NCBI GenBank assembly: GCA_030040475.1
Contig: JASHTQ010000197.1
Coordinates: 1 to 32,712, forward strand
DNA length: 32,712 nucleotides
Source of the DNA: Streptosporangiaceae bacterium
GTDB lineage: Bacteria > Actinomycetota > Actinomycetes > Streptosporangiales > Streptosporangiaceae
Direction of reading: 5' to 3'
In this document: piece by piece, positions 23,598-31,704 of the stretch
Position numbering within the stretch: position 1 is the stretch's first letter
How the letters are laid out: each line of letters starts with the position of its first letter
Program-made: the position numbers and the translations under genes
Notes under the pieces: model-generated
What the model saw: only the letters and a program-made list of their open reading frames with translations
Database searches by the model: none
Told to the model about the DNA's origin: nothing

Positions 23598-24166
23598 AAG
23601 ATCGCCGCGGTCCATACCAGGAACACGGCAACGGTGATGTACGTCCAGGTGTCTGCCAGGTGAATCCGCTCCTTGCGGATCCGCGCGGCGCCGAGCAGGA
23701 GGTTCACCCGGGCCCAGTTCCACTCGGCCGCGCTGTCTTCGATGGTGGGCAGCGTCAGCCACTTCACCCTGGGGTCGACCGGGCCGCCGGTTCGCCAGCG
23801 ATGGTCGTTGAGCTGGTCGAGCAGCGGCCTGCCGGCCAGCAGCAGCAGGGCCGCCGCCCTGAGCCAGCAGCCGATCAGGCTGCCGAGCAGGACCACGCTG
23901 AAGATCCCGGCGGGGCCGGATCGCAGCGCCGTATGCGAGAACGCCGCCTCAAGCGCGGTGGCAATCGTGATCGCGCTCAGAACGCTTCCGCCCAGGACGA
24001 TGTCGCCGCGCGGATCGCGCAGCAGCGACGCCATCTCGCCGATTACCTCTTGGGCAGGCCCCCGATCTGACTGTGCTTGATCGACGAGGGCCTCGTCGTC
24101 CCGGGGCTGCCCTGCCCCGGCCGGCCCGGACGGCCAGGATGATCTCATGGTCACCGCTGCGGCCAT
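23585..24166 (-). CDS. small integral membrane protein of unknown function
   Basis: 193 residues with a soluble N-terminus of about 50, then likely transmembrane helices: IVLGGSVLSAITIATALEAA (about 55-75), a long hydrophobic pair around GIFSVVLLGSLIGCWLRAAA (about 88-112), and a C-terminal WTYITVAVFLVWTAAIFLGL. A cytosolic-looking stretch between them contains WNWARVNLLLGAARIRKERI. I recognise the pattern from uncharacterised actinobacterial membrane proteins but know no function. Start: ATG24166 has AGGAGG 8 bases upstream. It is the gene immediately upstream of the Crp/Fnr regulator, with a hairpin between them. Confidence 0.75.
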   Translation of the reverse strand: MAAAVTMRSSWPSGPAGAGQPRDDEALVDQAQSDRGPAQEVIGEMASLLRDPRGDIVLGGSVLSAITIATALEAAFSHTALRSGPAGIFSVVLLGSLIGCWLRAAALLLLAGRPLLDQLNDHRWRTGGPVDPRVKWLTLPTIEDSAAEWNWARVNLLLGAARIRKERIHLADTWTYITVAVFLVWTAAIFLGL

Positions 24167-24326
24167 GACGCCCGCCTCCTAGTTGTGCCTAACCTTCGAT
24201 GTCACCAAGCAAAGCCGGCGGATAGCCGGGATGCTGACCCAGGCGAGCCAGACGCACTGCATCATCTGACGCAGGCAGGCAGAGACGCGGCAGACAGGTT
24301 GAAACAGGACGATAGCGCGAGCGGTA

Positions 24327-24539
24327 TTAGCGGCAGCCGCAGGCGCCGCCGCAGCACCCTCCGCCGCCCTGCGCCCGCTCGCGGCCGGACGCGAGGCCGC
24401 CGACCGAGACCGTCGACAGGAGCTTCACCGTGTCGTCGTGGCCCTGAGGGCAAAGGCAAGGCGCCGACGACTCAGCCATCGGGCGGTTGAGCTCGAACGT
24501 GTCGCCGCAGGCGCGGCACCGGTACTCATAGCGGGGCAC
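24327..24539 (-). CDS. FmdB-family zinc ribbon protein
   Basis: 70-residue metal-binding protein, often annotated as a putative regulator but of unknown role. The N-terminus MPRYEYRCRACGDTFEL followed by NRPM is the FmdB signature. One zinc knuckle is CRAC and the partner ligands come from CLCPQGH; the C-terminus is Gly- and Cys-rich (GGGGCCGGACGCR), as in many members. The GTG start lies 9 bases past the stop of the MFS gene, so it is probably the last gene of that operon, although a TAGAAT 6 bases upstream could also give a leaderless transcript of its own. Confidence 0.88.
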   Translation of the reverse strand: MPRYEYRCRACGDTFELNRPMAESSAPCLCPQGHDDTVKLLSTVSVGGLASGRERAQGGGGCCGGACGCR

Positions 24540-24545
24540 GTCGGC

Positions 24546-24573
24546 ATTCTACCCGTCGCCGGCCCGGTGTCCC
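24546..24573 (-). promoter_or_regulatory. possible internal promoter for the FmdB gene
   Basis: TAGAAT is a near-consensus -10 ending 6 bases before the GTG. With GGGACA 16 bases further upstream it makes a weak promoter inside the 3' end of the MFS gene. The TAG of the -10 is also the MFS stop codon, so it may be coincidence. Confidence 0.3.
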
Positions 24574-26444
24574 GGCGCCACGGCGGCGGAATCGCCGTGG
24601 AGGTCCTCCGCGGCCGGTGCGGAGGGGACGGTGAGAGCGGGACCCGCGGCCAGCCCGGTCATCGGGTTCTCGTCGTAGTAGAACTGCTTGCCGCGCAGCA
24701 GCGACACCATCGCGCCGAGGAACGACATGATCGCGGCGGCGGTGAAGACGATGACCAGGCCGTGATGGAACGGCGCGGAGATGAGGTTCGGGAAGAACTG
24801 CCTGCCGGTGAGCACCGCCACGCTGTGCGCGGGCAGCCGGGACAGGACCCCGGTGGGCGCCAGCAGGTTGCGTATCGGGTTGTAGCCGAGCAGCGCGGCG
24901 AACATCGTGCTGACCGGCGGCAGGTGGCCGACCTGCGTGGCCACCGAGGCAGGCACCCCCTGGGCGGTGAGGCCCGTGGTGAGCGTCTTCGGCAGCGTCG
25001 AGGCCAGCCCGGCGATCATCAGCGAGAAGAAGATGCCGATGGACAGCGACATGCCGGAGTTCTGGAAGGTGGACCGCATCCCGGAGGCCGATCCGCGGTG
25101 CCTGGCGGGCACCGCGCTCATGATCGCGGACGTGTTGGGCGAGGCGAACAGTCCGGAGCCGATCCCGTTACCGAAGATCAGCAGCGCGAACAGCCAGAAC
25201 GGGAAGACCACGGGGAGCAGCATGAGCCCGGTGAAGCAGCAGGTGGCAAGCAGCAGGCCGGCGGTGGCGAACGGCCGCGGACCGTACCTGTCGGACAGCG
25301 TGCCCGAGATGGGCCCCGCGATCAAGAACCCCGCGGTAAGCGGCAGCATGTAGATGCCGGCCCACAGCGGCGTGACAGAGAAGTCGTAGCCGTGCAGCGG
25401 GAGCCAGATGCCCGCCAGCCAGATGACCAGCATGAACTGCAGCCCGCCTCGGGCGATCGAGCCGAGCAGGCTGGCCGTGTTCCCGGCCGCGAACGCCCTG
25501 ATCTTGAACAGGGCGATCTGGAACATCGGCTCGGCGATCTTGGTCTCCACGAAGCAGAACGCGATCAGCATGATCGTCCCGCCGACCAGCCCGGCGATGA
25601 TCCAGGGGTTCGTCCACCCGGTGGGGTGCGTGCCGTAGGGCCGGATCCCGTAGGTGATGGCGACGAGCAGCGAGCCCAGGCCCAGCGCGAACATGACGTT
25701 CCCGATCCAGTCGATCCTGGCGCGCTTGGTGGTCGCGACCTCGCGCAGGCTCTTGTAGGCCCAGATGGTGCCGAACAGCCCGAACGGCACGTTCACCCAG
25801 AACACCAGGCGCCAGTCGACCGCGGCCAGCAGCCCGCCGAGCAGCAGCCCGATGAACTGCCCGGAGATGCCGGCGATCTGGTTGACGCCGAGGGCCATGC
25901 CCCGCTTGTTCGCCGGGAATGCGTCGGTCAAGATCGCGGCCGAGTTCGCCATCAGCATGGCACCGCCGAAGGCCTGCACGAACCGCCAGCCGATCAGCCA
26001 CATGGCGCCGTGGGTTCCGGTCAGCGGGTCCAGTGACAGCGCGATCGACGCGAGCGTGAAGACCACGAAGCCGAGGTTGTAGATGCGCACCCGGCCGAAC
26101 ATGTCGCCCAGCCTGCCCAGCGTGACCACGAGCACCGACTGGACCAGCAGGTACCCGATGATCATCCAGAGCAGGTAGGTCACGTTGCTCGGGGTGAGCG
26201 GGTTCAGGTTGATGCCGCGGAAGATGGCCGGCATGGACACGATCACGATCGACGCGTCGATCGTCGCCATCGTCATGCTGAGCGTCGTATTGGACAGGGC
26301 GACCCACCGGTACCTGTCCGGACGGCCTGCGTCCTGCCCGTCAGGCGCTACTCCCGGCGCCCCTGATGCCCCGTCTGCCGGCCCAGAATCAACGAATTTC
26401 CGCACGTTACCCCAGTCTACTCCAGATAACTTGCTTGATGGCAA
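24549..26444 (-). CDS. MFS transporter, 14-helix DHA2 type, large
   Basis: Proton-driven exporter of 631 residues, longer than the two other MFS proteins here and only distantly related to them. About 45 hydrophilic residues precede helix 1 (TMATIDASIVIVSMPAIF). The loop motif LGRLGDMFGRVRIYNLG and an antiporter-like GQFIGLLLGGLLAAVDWRLV are visible. Extra length lies in a loop near 510-560 (TLTTGLTAQGVPASVATQ). Start: TTG26444 has GGGAG 8 bases upstream and lies 36 bases after the DUF1003 gene, consistent with an operon. A GTG at 26405, preceded by a TAGACT -10-like box, is an alternative. The substrate is unknown. Confidence 0.88.
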   Translation of the reverse strand: MPSSKLSGVDWGNVRKFVDSGPADGASGAPGVAPDGQDAGRPDRYRWVALSNTTLSMTMATIDASIVIVSMPAIFRGINLNPLTPSNVTYLLWMIIGYLLVQSVLVVTLGRLGDMFGRVRIYNLGFVVFTLASIALSLDPLTGTHGAMWLIGWRFVQAFGGAMLMANSAAILTDAFPANKRGMALGVNQIAGISGQFIGLLLGGLLAAVDWRLVFWVNVPFGLFGTIWAYKSLREVATTKRARIDWIGNVMFALGLGSLLVAITYGIRPYGTHPTGWTNPWIIAGLVGGTIMLIAFCFVETKIAEPMFQIALFKIRAFAAGNTASLLGSIARGGLQFMLVIWLAGIWLPLHGYDFSVTPLWAGIYMLPLTAGFLIAGPISGTLSDRYGPRPFATAGLLLATCCFTGLMLLPVVFPFWLFALLIFGNGIGSGLFASPNTSAIMSAVPARHRGSASGMRSTFQNSGMSLSIGIFFSLMIAGLASTLPKTLTTGLTAQGVPASVATQVGHLPPVSTMFAALLGYNPIRNLLAPTGVLSRLPAHSVAVLTGRQFFPNLISAPFHHGLVIVFTAAAIMSFLGAMVSLLRGKQFYYDENPMTGLAAGPALTVPSAPAAEDLHGDSAAVAPGHRAGDG

Positions 26445-26480
26445 CTATTTATCTCCCGATTCTGTTCCGGCCAGCGCGGC

Positions 26481-27116
26481 TCAGTTGGCTGCGGGCTGGC
26501 CCGCCCCCGGCTGACCCTCGACGGTCGCGAGGATCTTGTTCACGCAGTCCTGGATCTCGGCCTGCCGGCCCGGCATGTCCTTGCTCGCGAAGTTGTTCAG
26601 GATGGCCAGCACCCTGTCCTGGCCGTTGAGGATGTCGAGCTGCTGCTTGGCCATCTCGTGCAGCGCGATCAGCGTCTCGTGGTCGGCGATGGCCCGGCGG
26701 TCGCTGGCCGCCTGCGCCCGGTTCGCGCTGACCTGCAGCGAGATCATGATGGACAGCTGGGGCAAGTTGAGGATGGTCAGCAGCAGCGGCCAAGGCGTCT
26801 TGTCGAAGCCGATGATGTTGCCGGCGAAGAGCCAGAACACGATGCCGACGGTGATGAAGATGAACACGTACATCGAGCCGCAGAAGACGTTGACCGCGTC
26901 GGCGATCCGGTCCAGGACGCTGGTCCCGCGCACGTGCTTGGACAGCACCAGCTTGGGCTTATGCGACTCGGGGTCGGCCCTGATCGCCAGGGCGCGCTCA
27001 TGGATGTGATTCTCGGCCTCCTCGATGGCGCGCAGCGCGGCGTTGTCGGTGGCCGGGCGCGGGATAACTGGCGAGGGCGCGGTCTGAGTTTCCGGCGCTG
27101 AGGCTGTCTCTGTCAT
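26481..27116 (-). CDS. DUF1003-family membrane protein
   Basis: 211 residues with a hydrophilic N-terminus, two adjacent transmembrane helices (MYVFIFITVGIVFWLFAGN and PWPLLLTILNLPQLSIMISL), then a cytosolic helical tail. The surrounding pattern DRIADAVNVFCGS and the tail start SANRAQAASDRRA match DUF1003, where NRQxxxDR follows the second helix. The function of the family is unknown. Start: ATG27116 is chosen because GGAGG lies 5 bases upstream; a longer reading has no such site. It appears to lead an operon with the MFS transporter and FmdB. Confidence 0.85.
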   Translation of the reverse strand: MTETASAPETQTAPSPVIPRPATDNAALRAIEEAENHIHERALAIRADPESHKPKLVLSKHVRGTSVLDRIADAVNVFCGSMYVFIFITVGIVFWLFAGNIIGFDKTPWPLLLTILNLPQLSIMISLQVSANRAQAASDRRAIADHETLIALHEMAKQQLDILNGQDRVLAILNNFASKDMPGRQAEIQDCVNKILATVEGQPGAGQPAAN

Positions 27117-27334
27117 GTGATCCTCCGTGCTGGCCGCCACTAGGTGACGGCCGCGGCCAGCAAAAATAGGGACTGGCACAAACTAGCGCGCTTTCCCTGC
27201 TGCCCGCGTCCGCGCCGGGTTTCCGCCCGCGCCACCTGGGGTTTTCTTTCTTTTACCCAGAACGAACCGTGTGATACGGACAAGACACCCTGCGTTGGCC
27301 GGGTGGTAACCGCCGGGGTGCATACTTTTGCGCC

Positions 27335-28945
27335 ATGACTGGGCAGGGTCCGGCCTGGAATGGGACCCGCCGCGGTGGCACCGCGAGCAGGCGCGCGTTT
27401 CTCGCCCTGGGCGCGGCCGGGATAGCCGGGGCCGCCGCGGTCACGGCCAGGCTGCTGCAGCCCGCGGCGCCGGCCCGGCGCGCGTCAGGCCGGGCGACGA
27501 CCACGCGCGCCATCCCGCACCGGCGCGCGCTGCCGGAGAACTCGCTGCCCGGCGACCCGGACTGGGAGATCCGCCACCTCGGAGCGCCGGACGCAATCCA
27601 GGGATACGCCGGCTCGGCCAGCGTGCTGACCGGGGAGCCGTTCTCGCTGTTCGTGTCGACTACCTCGTCCGGGCTCCGGGTGACCGCGCTCAGGCTCGGC
27701 TGGTACGACGGGGCGGGCGCCCGGAAGGTGTGGCAGTCCGGCCCGCTGCCCGGCCGCAGGCAGAACGCACCGGCCCTGGTGAGCGCCACGAACACGGTGC
27801 GGACCGACTGGGATCCCGTGACCGAGGTGCCGACGGACGACTGGCCGGCGGGGGCGTACCTGCTGCGGCTTGACGCGGACTCGGGCGCGCAGCGGTACGT
27901 GCCGGTGACGGTCCGCTCGGCGCAGACCGCGGGCCGGGTGGTGCTCAAGAGCGCCGTGCAGACCTGGCAGGCGTACAACACCTGGGGCGGCTACGACCTG
28001 TACGCCGGACCCGGCGACTCCTACGCGTCCCGGTCGCTCGCGGTCAGCCTGGACCGGCCGTACGACCTAGACGGCGCGGGCATGTTCCTCACCTACGAGC
28101 GGAACGTGGTCAAGCTCGCCGAGCACATGGGGCTGCCGCTGGCGTACGTGACCGGCATGGACATCGCGGCCGAGCCGGACCTGCTTGACGGGGCAAGCGC
28201 GCTCATCTCGCCCGGGCACGACGAGTACTGGACCCCGGCCGAGCGCGCGCACGTGACCTCGGCCCGGGACGCCGGGGTCAACCTCGCGTTCCTCGGCGCC
28301 AACGCGATGTTCAGGCGGACCAGGCTGGCGGCCACCGGGCTCGGCGAAGACAGGCTCGTCATCTGCTACAAGACCAGCTACGCCGAGGACCCGATGTACG
28401 GGGTGGACGACGCGCTCGTCACCAGCGACTGGCGCGAGCCGCCCGACCCGGACCCCGAGTCCGCCCTGATCGGCACCATCTACGAGGGGTATCCGGCGGT
28501 CGCCCGCTACGTGGTGGTCTCCCCGCGCAGCTGGGTGTTCGCCGGGACCGGCGTGGCAGCGGGAGCCAGCTTCGCGAACCTGGTCGGCGTCGAGTACGAC
28601 CGGGTCAACCCGGCGTATCCGGTCGAGCGGCCGATCCAGGTGCTGTCCCACTCGCCGCTCGTCTGCCAGGGCGCCGCCAGCTACGGCGACTCGGCCTACT
28701 ACACGCACCCCGGCGGGGCCGGCGTCTTCAACGCGGGCACGATGCGCTGGGTCGAGGCGATCTACGGTGACCAGCCGCACCGCATCGGCGGCGCCACGCC
28801 CGCCTTCGTCCGCCGCGTCACGATGAACGTCCTGCGCGCCTTCGCCGACGGCCCCGCCGCCGCGAAATACCCCGCCCACGACAACCTGGACGCCGTGCAC
28901 GAATACGCCGGCGACCCCATCGGCAACCCAGCCAGCCTCCAGTAA
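27335..28945 (+). CDS. Tat-exported N,N-dimethylformamidase large-subunit-like protein
   Basis: 536 residues with a twin-arginine signal (SRRAFLALGAAGIAGAAAV, RR at 19-20), so exported folded and possibly retained as an N-terminal anchor or cleaved. The body resembles the C-terminal domain of the N,N-dimethylformamidase large subunit: QAYNTWGGYDLYAG, LISPGHDEYWT, LAFLGANAMFRR and a final domain with TMRWVEAIYG. The known enzyme hydrolyses dimethylformamide to dimethylamine and formate with a small subunit. No small subunit gene is adjacent, so the substrate here is unknown; many actinomycete proteins carry this domain without proven amidase activity. The ATG follows a TACTTT box by 6 bases, suggesting a leaderless transcript. 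Confidence 0.85.
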   Translation: MTGQGPAWNGTRRGGTASRRAFLALGAAGIAGAAAVTARLLQPAAPARRASGRATTTRAIPHRRALPENSLPGDPDWEIRHLGAPDAIQGYAGSASVLTGEPFSLFVSTTSSGLRVTALRLGWYDGAGARKVWQSGPLPGRRQNAPALVSATNTVRTDWDPVTEVPTDDWPAGAYLLRLDADSGAQRYVPVTVRSAQTAGRVVLKSAVQTWQAYNTWGGYDLYAGPGDSYASRSLAVSLDRPYDLDGAGMFLTYERNVVKLAEHMGLPLAYVTGMDIAAEPDLLDGASALISPGHDEYWTPAERAHVTSARDAGVNLAFLGANAMFRRTRLAATGLGEDRLVICYKTSYAEDPMYGVDDALVTSDWREPPDPDPESALIGTIYEGYPAVARYVVVSPRSWVFAGTGVAAGASFANLVGVEYDRVNPAYPVERPIQVLSHSPLVCQGAASYGDSAYYTHPGGAGVFNAGTMRWVEAIYGDQPHRIGGATPAFVRRVTMNVLRAFADGPAAAKYPAHDNLDAVHEYAGDPIGNPASLQ

Positions 28946-29012
28946 CACGCTCAGCCCCACGCGTCTCATACGTCCCAATGCCTGCGCGCCGCAGCGAGGT
29001 CCGGGTGCGATT

Positions 29013-29094
29013 ATCGTGGTTGATTCGTGCTTCGCGGTGGATCCGGGGGACTATGGTGCCCCCTTTCGGACACGAAGCACAGATCCACCACGAT
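29013..29094. repeat. long imperfect inverted repeat, 22-bp arms
   Basis: The left arm (29013-29034) and right arm (29073-29094) pair at 19 of 22 positions. The 38-base spacer itself holds GGGGG and CCCCC that can pair. It lies in the roughly 200-bp gap between the dimethylformamidase-like and AbiEi-like genes. There is no U-tract, so it is not a standard terminator. It could be a structured RNA, a mobile-element footprint or a regulatory hairpin. Confidence 0.7.
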
Positions 29095-29143
29095 CTTCGG
29101 CGAGCTGAGCGGATTGTCGGTGCCCGGCCGCACACTGTGCAGC

Positions 29144-30124
29144 ATGAACAGTGAGCTTCCCCCTACTCTGCGCAACCTGGCTCGGACCCAGTCCGGCGTT
29201 GTCTCCAGGTCGCAGGCCCTCCGGGCCGGACTCACCCTGGACATGATCAGGTTCAGAGTCCGGAGTGACCGGTGGCGACCGATCCACCCCGGCGTCTACG
29301 CGACCTTCACCGGAACGCCCGGCCGCGGTGCGCAATTGTGGGCCGCGGTGCTCGTCTCCGGCCCTGGTGCCGTGCTCAGTCATGAGACGGCAGCCGAACT
29401 GCATCGGCTTGTCGACAAGTCGGCCGATCCGATACATGTGACCATTCCGTGCCAGCGTCACATCGTGCCGGTTTCCGGGGTCAGCGTCCATCGCTCGACG
29501 CGCGCGTTGGAGGCGGCGCAGGGGCACGCGTATCCGCCGCGGACCAAGGTCGAGGAGACGGTGCTGGACCTGACCCAGACGGCGGCGTCGTTCGATGCCG
29601 TGTGCGGGTGGGTGACCAGGGCGTTCGCGCAGAACCTGACGGACGAGGCCGGGCTGCTCGCGGCGATCGCCCGGCGGCCGAGGCTGCGCTGGCGGGCGGA
29701 CCTGCGCGAGCTGATCACGGCGGCGGCGGGCGGGGATCATTCGGTGCTGGAGTTCGGTTACGAGCGGGACGTGGAGCGGGCGCATGGCCTGCCGGCGGCG
29801 GGCCGGCAGGTGCCGTTCGCGGCGCCGGGCGGGCGGCGTGGGCGCCGGGACCGGGTGTATGAGGGGTACGCGGTGGTGGTGGAGCTGGACGGGCGGGCGG
29901 CTCATCCGGCGGAGAGCCAGTGGCGGGATAAGGCGCGGGACAACGCCGCCGCGGGTGACGGGCAGCTGACGCTGCGGTACGGCTGGGCCGATGTCCGCCG
30001 TGAGCCGTGCGCGACGGCCGCGCAGGTGGCCAGGGTGCTGCGGACCAGGGGCTGGCGAGGCGCGCCGAGGCCGTGCTCGCACGGCTGCCCGGCCCAGCGG
30101 CTGTTTACCGTCAAGGACCGCTGA
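29144..30124 (+). CDS. AbiEi-like / DUF559-type protein (possible defence or toxin-antitoxin relative)
   Basis: 326 residues. The N-terminal part (LRNLARTQSGVVSRSQALRA, then FRVRSDRWRPIHPGVYATF) is the winged-helix region seen in AbiEi antitoxins of type IV systems. The C-terminal part (HSVLEFGYERDVERAHGLP, then VVVELDGRAAHPAESQWRDK) resembles the DUF559/Vsr-type nuclease fold, with E203, D236 and E247 as possible acidic ligands. No AbiEii nucleotidyltransferase toxin is adjacent, so this is probably a solitary actinomycete paralogue, not a working AbiE pair. Start: ATG29144; a longer reading runs into the inverted repeat and is not family-like. It converges with the mycofactocin SDR with a 3-bp gap. 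Confidence 0.75.
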   Translation: MNSELPPTLRNLARTQSGVVSRSQALRAGLTLDMIRFRVRSDRWRPIHPGVYATFTGTPGRGAQLWAAVLVSGPGAVLSHETAAELHRLVDKSADPIHVTIPCQRHIVPVSGVSVHRSTRALEAAQGHAYPPRTKVEETVLDLTQTAASFDAVCGWVTRAFAQNLTDEAGLLAAIARRPRLRWRADLRELITAAAGGDHSVLEFGYERDVERAHGLPAAGRQVPFAAPGGRRGRRDRVYEGYAVVVELDGRAAHPAESQWRDKARDNAAAGDGQLTLRYGWADVRREPCATAAQVARVLRTRGWRGAPRPCSHGCPAQRLFTVKDR

Positions 30125-30127
30125 TGC

Positions 30128-30928
30128 TCAGGCGGTCAGGCCGGCGTCGACGGGGAGGACCGCGCCGGTGAGAGCGGCGGCGTCGGGTCCGCACAGCCAG
30201 GCGACGGCGGCGGCGATCTCGTCGGGCTCGAGCAGGCGGCGCAGCAGCGCCTGCGCCGCGAACGTCTCCTGGTCGGGCAGGTCGTAGACGGCGGCGCTCG
30301 CGGCGAGCATCGGCCCGCGGGTGGAGCCCGGGCAGACGACGTTCGCGGTCACCCCGGTGCCTGCCAGGTCGGCGGCGAGCGCGCGGACGTACCCGACGAC
30401 CGCGGCCTTGGCCGCCGAGTAGGCGGCGAGCCCCGGCATGGCGCGCAGCGCGGCCGCCGAGGATACCGCGACGAACCTGCCGTGGCGCGCCTCGATCATC
30501 GGCGGCACGCACGCCTCGGCCAGGTGCCTGACGCCGCCCAGGTTCACCCGCATCATCAGCCCGAACGCGTCGTCGGGCACCGCCCAGGCCGGGTCCCCCC
30601 TGATCACGCCGGCGGCCGTGACAACGGCCGAGGGCGCCCGGCCGGCCAGCACGCCGCGCAGCCTGCCCCGGATCGAGCCGTCGCCGACGTCGGCGACAAC
30701 CTCCTCTACCGACCCGGCGCCGGCCTCGGCGCAGGCCCGGGCCACGGCGGCGAGCTCGGCAGGCGACGGCATCGGGTAGTCCGCCGGCGGCTGCGCCGCG
30801 CAGGCGTCGACGAGCAGCAGCGACCAGCCGCCGGCGGCCAGCCTGCCGGCCACGGCCGCCCCGATGCCGCGCGCGGCCCCGGTCACCACGGCCAGCCGGG
30901 CCGCTGCCGCACCGGGCCCGTTCGCCAT
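30128..30928 (-). CDS. mycofactocin-coupled SDR family oxidoreductase
   Basis: NAD-dependent alcohol/aldehyde-type dehydrogenase whose bound cofactor is thought to be reoxidised by mycofactocin. The 266 residues show TGAARGIG at 16-23, a catalytic Ser at 156-157, Y170 and K174 (YSAAK), and NVVCPGSTRGPM. The telling feature is an insert after the second beta strand (DACAAQPPADYPMPSPAELA at 41-60), found in mycofactocin-associated SDRs and linked to non-exchangeable NAD. Start: ATG30928 has GGAGG 8 bases upstream; ATG30949, nearly overlapping the mftE stop, would add seven residues. It lies 22 bp after mftE on the same strand, so they form one transcript. The substrate is unknown. Confidence 0.88.
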   Translation of the reverse strand: MANGPGAAAARLAVVTGAARGIGAAVAGRLAAGGWSLLLVDACAAQPPADYPMPSPAELAAVARACAEAGAGSVEEVVADVGDGSIRGRLRGVLAGRAPSAVVTAAGVIRGDPAWAVPDDAFGLMMRVNLGGVRHLAEACVPPMIEARHGRFVAVSSAAALRAMPGLAAYSAAKAAVVGYVRALAADLAGTGVTANVVCPGSTRGPMLAASAAVYDLPDQETFAAQALLRRLLEPDEIAAAVAWLCGPDAAALTGAVLPVDAGLTA

Positions 30929-30950
30929 TCCCGCCCCCTCCGTGGTCATG

Positions 30951-31679
30951 TCATGCGTCGCTTCCTCCGAGCAGCTTGTCCATGGTCCGGGCCAGTTGCT
31001 CGACGAGGCGCTGCAGGCGCCGCTCGCCTTCGGCGGCGGACGCGCCGGACGGGTCGCCAAGCACGCCGTTCCCGCTGACCGCGCGGACGCCTTGCTCGCG
31101 CAGCAGCGGCATGATCTCATCGAGCGGCCGGACGTCACCGCGCCGCGCCTGGTCCATCCGCACCGCTTCTGGGGACAGCGCGAGCATGACCGACGTTTCG
31201 GCCCGGCCCGCGTGCGCGTCGCCGTCCGGCATCGCCGCGTGCCAGGCGAAGGCGGCCCGGCGCTCGAAGCGGAGCCGCGCGACCGCCGCCTGGCACGCGC
31301 CGACGTTCCCGCCGTGCCCGTTGACGAGCAGCAGGGCAGGCCAGTGCAGGCTGGCGTGACGGCCGAGCTCGACCAGGCAGGTGGTCAGGGCCTCGGCGCC
31401 GATGGACAGCGTGCCAGGGAACGCCGCGTGCTCGCCGCTGGCGCCCACGGTGAGCGCGGGTGCGAGCGCCACGCCGCCGCGGCCCGCGCACGCCCGCCGC
31501 GCGACCGCCACGGCGATCCGCGTGTCGGTATCCAGCGGCAGGTGCGGGCCGTGCTGCTCAAGCGAGCCCACGGGCACCACGAGCAGCCGGCGCGGGCCTT
31601 GCTCGATCACCGGCCATCGCGTTTCCGTCAGCTCGGTGACGGACGGTTCGCCCGATGCTGCGCACCGCCATGCAGGCAT
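30951..31679 (-). CDS. mftE: mycofactocin precursor peptide peptidase MftE
   Basis: Creatininase-family metallopeptidase that trims the modified MftA precursor, releasing the Val-Tyr-derived C-terminal core used to build mycofactocin. The 242 residues show the metal-binding start VPVGSLEQHGPHLPLDTDT (E41, H43, D50) and VNGHGGN near 139-145, both typical of this family. The ATG at 31679 is the only reasonable start: no in-frame ATG, GTG or TTG follows before the conserved region. It lies only 25 bases from the divergent mftF start, so its mRNA is probably leaderless. The SDR gene follows directly. mftA, mftB, mftC and mftD are not in the window. Confidence 0.9.
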   Translation of the reverse strand: MPAWRCAASGEPSVTELTETRWPVIEQGPRRLLVVPVGSLEQHGPHLPLDTDTRIAVAVARRACAGRGGVALAPALTVGASGEHAAFPGTLSIGAEALTTCLVELGRHASLHWPALLLVNGHGGNVGACQAAVARLRFERRAAFAWHAAMPDGDAHAGRAETSVMLALSPEAVRMDQARRGDVRPLDEIMPLLREQGVRAVSGNGVLGDPSGASAAEGERRLQRLVEQLARTMDKLLGGSDA

Positions 31680-31704
31680 GCCGACATGCTAATAGTCTGG
31701 GCGG
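31680..31704. promoter_or_regulatory. 25-bp divergent gap between mftE and mftF
   Basis: The two start codons face away from each other across 25 bases that include GCATGC and a TAATAG. No Shine-Dalgarno fits either gene, so core promoter elements must extend into the opposite reading frames or both messages are leaderless. A shared operator would control both. Confidence 0.4.

Noticed and set aside
23585..24166. Direct assignment of the membrane protein as a Pycsar effector
   Set aside because: It shows no cyclic-nucleotide-binding domain and no clear match to the PycTM pattern; kept only as a positional hint.
29144..30124. AbiE toxin-antitoxin system
   Set aside because: Only an AbiEi-like protein is present; the neighbouring genes do not encode an AbiEii nucleotidyltransferase.
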